DNA of 64,000 nt, taken from positions 2,908,706 to 2,972,705 of the forward strand of contig NW_023503302.1 of assembly GCF_014529535.1 (NCBI RefSeq), written 5' to 3'. Every line of letters starts with the position of its first letter. The stretch's first letter is position 1. The translations under genes were made by a program, and so were the position numbers. Source of the DNA: Bradysia coprophila. Taxonomy: Eukaryota > Arthropoda > Insecta > Diptera > Sciaridae. The notes under the pieces were generated by a model. The model saw only the letters and a program-made list of their open reading frames with translations. It was not told where the DNA came from and made no database searches. This document shows positions 59,311-64,000 of this stretch, piece by piece.

Positions 59311-60390
59311 GAAATGAAATACTTTTCTTTGTAAAATGGAATGCATCCTTCATATATCGAACGTTTTTCGTTGACAATTTTCAACTAATAAACATCTTCC
59401 AAAATTATTGTTATCGATTCCTTAGACATATCAGTCTTTAAATTAATAAAATTCTTTAAAAATTATCGAATCCGATCGATTTAATTACGACCGAAAAAAA
59501 TTTGTTTCGTTAATTTAAACACTCTTGTTCATCTGTACTTTATATTTAGAGATGAAACTTCATCCGCTTTCGATAGCGACGTCAATTAATAAAAGCAATG
59601 ATCTTCCAAAGGTGCCTTCAATACCAACACTTAAATAAGCAAAACGGCAAGGTCTTGAACGCTATGTGATATCGCCTGTAAAATGCTTCCATTTAAAGTC
59701 TGTCGACTCCACTACGACTGTTACAATTTGGACGCATATAACCACTTAAGACAACATTTTCACAAACACCTCTGAAACGATTACTGATATTAGAGCATGA
59801 CCTTGCAATCAAGGCCTTGCCTGCAATATACACTCTCTTCGTATTACAATTTCTGACGAAATAAAGTTGTGATAAGCCACAGCACCATTTGCCGTACATA
59901 CCCAGCCTATACCGAGAGTAAGCAATTGTACAAACACTTCAAGTCAGAATTTGAGGATTGATTGGTCACATAACCACTATCCATGAGATTTAGGCAGTTT
60001 AAAGGTAAGTTGCGATATTGCAATTCATTTTGAACATTAAATGGTTCAGACACAAAAACATCTCTCATTGAACACTATCTTGAGCAATATTTCATGGTAC
60101 GAATTTTGTTAACAGATCTGGCGAAGTCTTCTCAAAAAATCGCCTTCGATTGTCCAAGACATTTCCCTTCAACATTTAAACGATGCCTGATTCTAAGACA
60201 AATTTTCCACTAAATTCGATGACCGAGGCAAGTTTCAAATGATTTTAAGAACCAGTGGCCAGTTCATCTCGTACTTAAGCACACAGCGTGGATGGAGGGA
60301 ATTTGCACGATGTTTTTCTTCAATCCGCTCGATAAGAAAACACACTGACATACACTGTCGTCAACATAGTTCATGTGTACAAATTGGATG
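59311..60390. other. Intergenic with one Cys-containing minus-strand frame
   Basis: The only item of note is a minus-strand frame at 59693-59899 with CSNISNRFRGVC near its middle (see findings). No splice partner or signal peptide in the same frame was confirmed. Confidence 0.35.
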
Positions 60391-60396
60391 TTTATT
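60391..60396 (-). promoter_or_regulatory. Poly-A signal of RpL10
   Basis: AATAAA on the minus strand 30 bp after the RpL10 stop codon, giving a very short 3' UTR as is common for ribosomal protein genes. Confidence 0.75.
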
Positions 60397-60426
60397 TTTC
60401 CTCATGAAAGCCAACAATGCAAGTTC

Positions 60427-61635
60427 TTAGTTACCATACAAAGTGGTTTGTGTCTTCTCCCAAACGGCAATGGGTCCATGTTCTGGTCGGTATTTGACGT
60501 TGCAACCGTCTGGAGCCAAACGTCCCTCATCACGCAATTCCTCGTAACGAGCACGATCGAACTTTGTGAAGCCCCATTTCTTTGACACGAAGATCTGAAA
60601 CGAACGAAATTTTTGTCAGAGTCAACAGTCCGACCGTCAAAACGTGGTTACAACGTTTACCTTTTGACGTCCGGGGAACTTGAACTTGGCACGACGAAGA
60701 GCTTCAATAGTTTGTGCCTTGAAACGATCAGCCGAACGTACAGACATAATTGGTTGACCAATGTGTACACGAGCAACTGTACCTTGTGGTTTACCAAAAG
60801 CACCTCTCATTCCAGTCTGAAGCCTGTTTGATTAGAAGAAATTTTCATTAGTCGAGACAGCTTTCAACAGCACGCGTGCTCGACAGAACCATTGCAAGTT
60901 TGGATAACTAAATCAGAAGTTGTCAAAGTGAAATGGTTGACTAATCACGAAGATTCATAACCCAGTGCGTTTTCCTCATTTTATGTCATCCAAACATTCC
61001 CAAGTCAAAGCCGAAGCGAATGCGCCAATAAACTAAAAATCCTTACCTATCAGCTCCAGCGCACGACAACATCTTATTGATGCGAATGACGTGGAATGGA
61101 TGCACTCTCATGCGGATGTGGAATTGATCTTTGCCGCAATGTTTGACCAAATATTTGTTACAGCAAATACGTCCAGCCTCCAGGGCTTCCGAACTGAGCT
61201 GTTCGTATTCATCGGACACCAAATGCACGCATAGAGGGAAATCCTCTACGCTGGCCTTCTTTTTGCCCAAATCGAAGATACGGATCTTTGGATCGGGTAC
61301 ACCACGACAGAACCGCGATTTCGGGTATGGTTTGTTTTTGCAGTAGCGATAACTGTAAGTGGAAAAGTAAAAGTCATTGTGAATCATTGCCGACACTCGT
61401 CATTGAATCAAAATCACATCCGCGTTGTGTTGTTTTTGTTACAACCACATTGAGGTTAGAAATTATGAAACCTTTCCACCTCACCCATATGGCGTGTTTT
61501 TAATCTTCCTTCATTCATGGAATGCGTTAAATATCATTTCGACACTTTCACATTGTTTAATCAATGAATTAAAGGGTACACGGAACACTATATTTACTGG
61601 AATATTACATACCATCTAGCTGGACGACGACCCAT
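60427..61635 (-). CDS. RpL10: 60S ribosomal protein L10 (uL16), 4 coding exons, 219 aa
   Basis: Large-subunit protein uL16, needed for 60S maturation and subunit joining. Exons in transcript order: 61635-61613, 61352-61047, 60823-60661, 60594-60427, all GT-AG and in frame. The protein opens [20 protein letters not shown] and contains [56 protein letters not shown] and [12 protein letters not shown], all near-identical to the animal family. It ends in a variable tail (KTQTTLYGN), as usual. Length matches the family (about 215-220 aa). A 5' UTR exon with a pyrimidine-rich start lies upstream. Clearly a functional gene. Confidence 0.98.
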
Positions 61636-61814
61636 CTTGGCCTGAAATTTAAGAAAATTTCGTTTAAATTAGTAAAATAATCGCACGCACAGCTAGAAAA
61701 CTAATGGTAATATCGAATGCAATTTAGAAAAAACGAAAAACTTTAGCAGATGAATGGATGATTTGAAATTAAAAAAACTTTAAAATGACGAATTGCTCCG
61801 TCGTCTTAACTTAC

Positions 61815-61865
61815 GTCTATCACAAACTCGAACAAAATGAAAGAGAAGAACGAAAGACAGTGCCA
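61815..61865 (-). promoter_or_regulatory. RpL10 5' UTR exon with TOP-like tract
   Basis: A GTAAGT donor follows GATAGAC at 61815, and an acceptor (TTTCAG) directly precedes GCCAAG-ATG at 61641, so a 5' UTR intron 61642-61814 is likely. Upstream, the coding strand reads CTTTCGTTCTTCTCTTTC, resembling the 5' terminal oligopyrimidine tract by which ribosomal protein mRNAs are regulated through TOR/LARP1. The exact start site is inferred. Confidence 0.55.
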
Positions 61866-62355
61866 TCTGCTTATGACGGTTTCTTGTTGAATCAGTTTTT
61901 TGTTAGTCGTTCGTTTGATTCCATTGAAGTCGTTTGATAGAATCTCAAGTTATTAAACGCACCAACACATTATGGTTTGTCTGTTTCGTGCACTGGTTGT
62001 ATAACAAAAAGTCTTACTCACATTGCGCAATGGATTAAGATCGGCTCGTTCGTTATGTGCTTGTTTTGTAGGGGTTTCAGGTTTGAAATTAAGTTTCTCG
62101 ATGTTACTTCTATTATAGTGTCCAAAACGGTCAACAAACTAGGTTTGTGAATTTGTATGTAGCTGAGAGTCAAGCTGAGCCAATGACTTTGACTTTAAGT
62201 GTATTTGTGTAGCGACTTTTCTGGGCTATGTGCCATGATTTTCCGGAGAGGTCCAAAATCTTTAATTTGTATATGTGTAACGTTTCACCACGCAATTTAC
62301 GTAGCCTTCCGAACTTGTCGTCAATGTGTGACAACAAAAGAAAAATCAAATAAAC

Positions 62356-62478
62356 CAAGGTTCTGAAAGAATCGTCATATAAAATTTTCCAAACCTAGTT
62401 GGCGCTACAGGAAAATTTTGATCACACCCCCTTCGTGATTAACTCGAAAGTGTCTTAACCTGTTCTTTCAGAACCTTG
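62356..62478. repeat. MITE-like element with 15-bp inverted ends
   Basis: CAAGGTTCTGAAAGA at 62356-62370 is exactly inverted at 62464-62478; the 93-bp interior is non-coding. Confidence 0.65.
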
Positions 62479-62736
62479 AAATAAACTCGAAACCGAAGAT
62501 CTGTCAATTTAAACATACTACCTGTTGGGTGGGTCATATCCCTTGACTGTCTGAACTTCTCAATAGTATTTTAATGGCAATGATTTATGGATTTATTTTA
62601 GTGAAGGGTTTTGACTGCCACAAAAACTTATTTAGAAGAAGAACTACATGAACGGTCTAAATCCCTCATCAATAATTTGATTCTGTTTAGTTTCACTGAA
62701 ACGTTGTCTATCATGGCCCTAGGTTAGTGAAGGGCC

Positions 62737-62814
62737 GTGACGCAAGTCGAATCTGTAAGCGTCACCTACACCGATATCAGTTCTTTTGTAAGTGGATAAC
62801 AGGACTTGCGTCAC
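62737..62814. repeat. Small foldback with 12-bp arms
   Basis: GTGACGCAAGTC at 62737-62748 is inverted as GACTTGCGTCAC at 62803-62814. Confidence 0.5.
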
Positions 62815-63470
62815 ACCTCCACTGTAAGTGGTTTTGGGCGATAAAATACCCCAGTAAGAAATGGCGCATGACCGTAAACTTCACACTCGTAATTTTTGTT
62901 CTATTTATTCGTTTTTGTTAACAAGGCAAAATCACATAACAAGAAAAATACTATTGAAATAGATGGAAAAATTCGTTTAGCAAAAGCAGCTAGATCATTA
63001 GACCAACATAATCTATCTTGGAACCTGACGTCAGAAATTCCGTTCTTCACCAAACAAGTTTTTTTAATCCTTTGAGATTTACTCCAGTTATCGTGTTAAC
63101 AAAGAGTAGAAAAGGCTTCTTTTGAAAATTAAATCGCAATTTCGTTTCAACTGGTTTGATTTTCTTTAAGTTATATTCGGACACCCCCTCCCCCCTAAGC
63201 GCGGACGTCCTTTATGGACGGCCCCAGACGGGAAAAAAATTAATGATTAGAAATAGGAAATGAAACATTTTGCATACAAAGTTGAGTTTTCATTTCTTTC
63301 TGTAAGCAAACATTATAGTCGTTCTTGAATTTAAATTTTTCGCGCTTGTATAACAAAAAAGAAATATTTTGATGAAAGAAGAGAGAGTGAATTTGATACC
63401 TCTTGTTATTTCTGGATGATGACAACTGTCAAACACTGTCAACAGATACACATATTTTCGACCAAAAAAA

Positions 63471-64000
63471 ATGGATTCGAATGTCCTACTCCACAAAATA
63501 TCTCCGATTTTATCCGTAAGCTCCTGCATTATTCTTTCGATAATTTATGTATCGAGTCTGTACGTATGGAGCACCGAACACAACAGGTAAAGAAAAATTG
63601 TAAATCGTGTTTGAACTCCATATGCAAACGGTTTTATTCGTTCCAAGAAAAATCCCTTGCAATATGTTATTGTGTGATGTGTGACTGCAAGTGTTGATGT
63701 TTTTGTTTGTCGCGCAGGCCGATTATAGCTTGCAGCAGGTCATTGTTTTGATTTTGAAATTCCGCTCAAAATCGAGTGTTAAGCTAGTCGGGTAATTTCA
63801 TTCGGAAATATTTCTGTGACGATCTATGAATGATGAGCATGACGACTGAATGTTGACGATGCATTGCGTCCAATCTGTTAATACAAGTCGCCTATTATTT
63901 TCAGGGACCATCCGACAACGATTAAAAAACGCTTCCTCAGCGTTTTTATTGTCATGCTAATTTCTCCTGCATTCATCTACTTATTCACATCGAACGAGAT
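63471..64000 (+). CDS. RCE1: CAAX prenyl protease 2 (RCE1), first two exons, 3' partial
   Basis: ER-membrane endoprotease that removes the -AAX tripeptide from prenylated Ras/Rho proteins (Sras/severas in Drosophila). Exon 1 is 63471-63586: ATG in AAAAAAAATGGATT context, [18 protein letters not shown], then a hydrophobic segment and [13 protein letters not shown], ending AG|GTAAAG. Exon 2 starts at 63905 after TTTTCAG and gives [18 protein letters not shown], then a second hydrophobic segment, running to the window edge (open). The splice restores the family motif Arg-Asp-His-Pro followed by IKxRF. The catalytic Glu/His residues lie further downstream, outside the window. An unrelated frame across exon 1 (63416-63697) is a shadow. 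Confidence 0.9.

Larger units (their letters stand above)
61866..63470. other. Spacer between RpL10 and RCE1
   Basis: The divergent 5' ends of RpL10 and RCE1 are 1.6 kb apart. Two small foldbacks (62356-62478, 62737-62814) and a GC-rich patch (about 63180-63236) are present. No gene recognised. Confidence 0.5.

Noticed and set aside
60824-61612. snoRNA genes in RpL10 introns
   Set aside because: Ribosomal protein introns often host box C/D snoRNAs, but no RTGATGA C box paired with a CTGA D box and flanking stem was found on the gene strand.
63416-63697. 93-codon frame with a Cys-rich end
   Set aside because: It crosses the RCE1 exon 1/intron 1 border in the wrong frame; the RCE1 frame starting at 63471 explains the region.
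1-64000. CRISPR arrays, bacterial operons, integrated virus
   Set aside because: No regularly spaced identical repeats with unique spacers, no Shine-Dalgarno-led gene strings and no viral capsid or polymerase motifs were seen. The only RT sequences belong to non-LTR retrotransposons.

Overview
This window is nuclear DNA of an animal, almost certainly an arthropod. It is AT-rich, its protein-coding genes are cut by GT-AG introns (many of about 60 bp), and the proteins look insect-like. A dipteran of the fungus-gnat type fits best (inference only). A springtail is the main alternative, because the window carries a GH45 cellulase, an enzyme scattered among arthropods. I see no bacterial, organellar or viral segment.

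Layout: (1) 2.7-11.9 kb, + strand, the last six exons of decaprenyl-diphosphate synthase subunit 1 (PDSS1, coenzyme Q side chain); the 5' exon(s) were not found. (2) 12-22 kb, gene-poor and repeat-rich: a Mutator-like (MULE) transposase fragment between two arms built of short GGTCGAT/ATCGACC modules, and a 5'-truncated non-LTR reverse transcriptase. (3) 22.2-37.1 kb, - strand, a Piwi-clade Argonaute gene (11 exons, 1019 aa) with a 10.3-kb intron full of repeats. (4) 41.7-45.8 kb, + strand, a second Piwi-clade gene (11 exons, 948 aa) head-to-head with the first; a Cys-rich reading frame lies antisense in its one long intron. (5) 48.7-49.8 kb, - strand, a complete secreted GH45 endoglucanase with a TATA box. 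(6) 51.9-52.9 kb, - strand, a small secreted Tyr-rich protein. (7) 53-60 kb, repeats and relics. (8) 60.4-61.9 kb, - strand, ribosomal protein RpL10. (9) 63.5 kb to the end, + strand, the first exons of the CAAX protease RCE1, running off the window.

The two Piwi genes share three identical exon lengths and most intron positions, so they are duplicates. Their disordered N-termini differ strongly: RGG/GY-rich in one, QS-x-WG micro-exons plus a Q/PRQQG repeat in the other. Both should act in piRNA silencing, and they sit in an unusually dense field of foldback elements. The most unusual repeat signal is a set of long hairpins with unrelated arms whose centres hold a small second hairpin closed by a GAA-type loop; a 0.7-1.2-kb dispersed repeat family carries the same kind of mini-hairpin at its 5' end.
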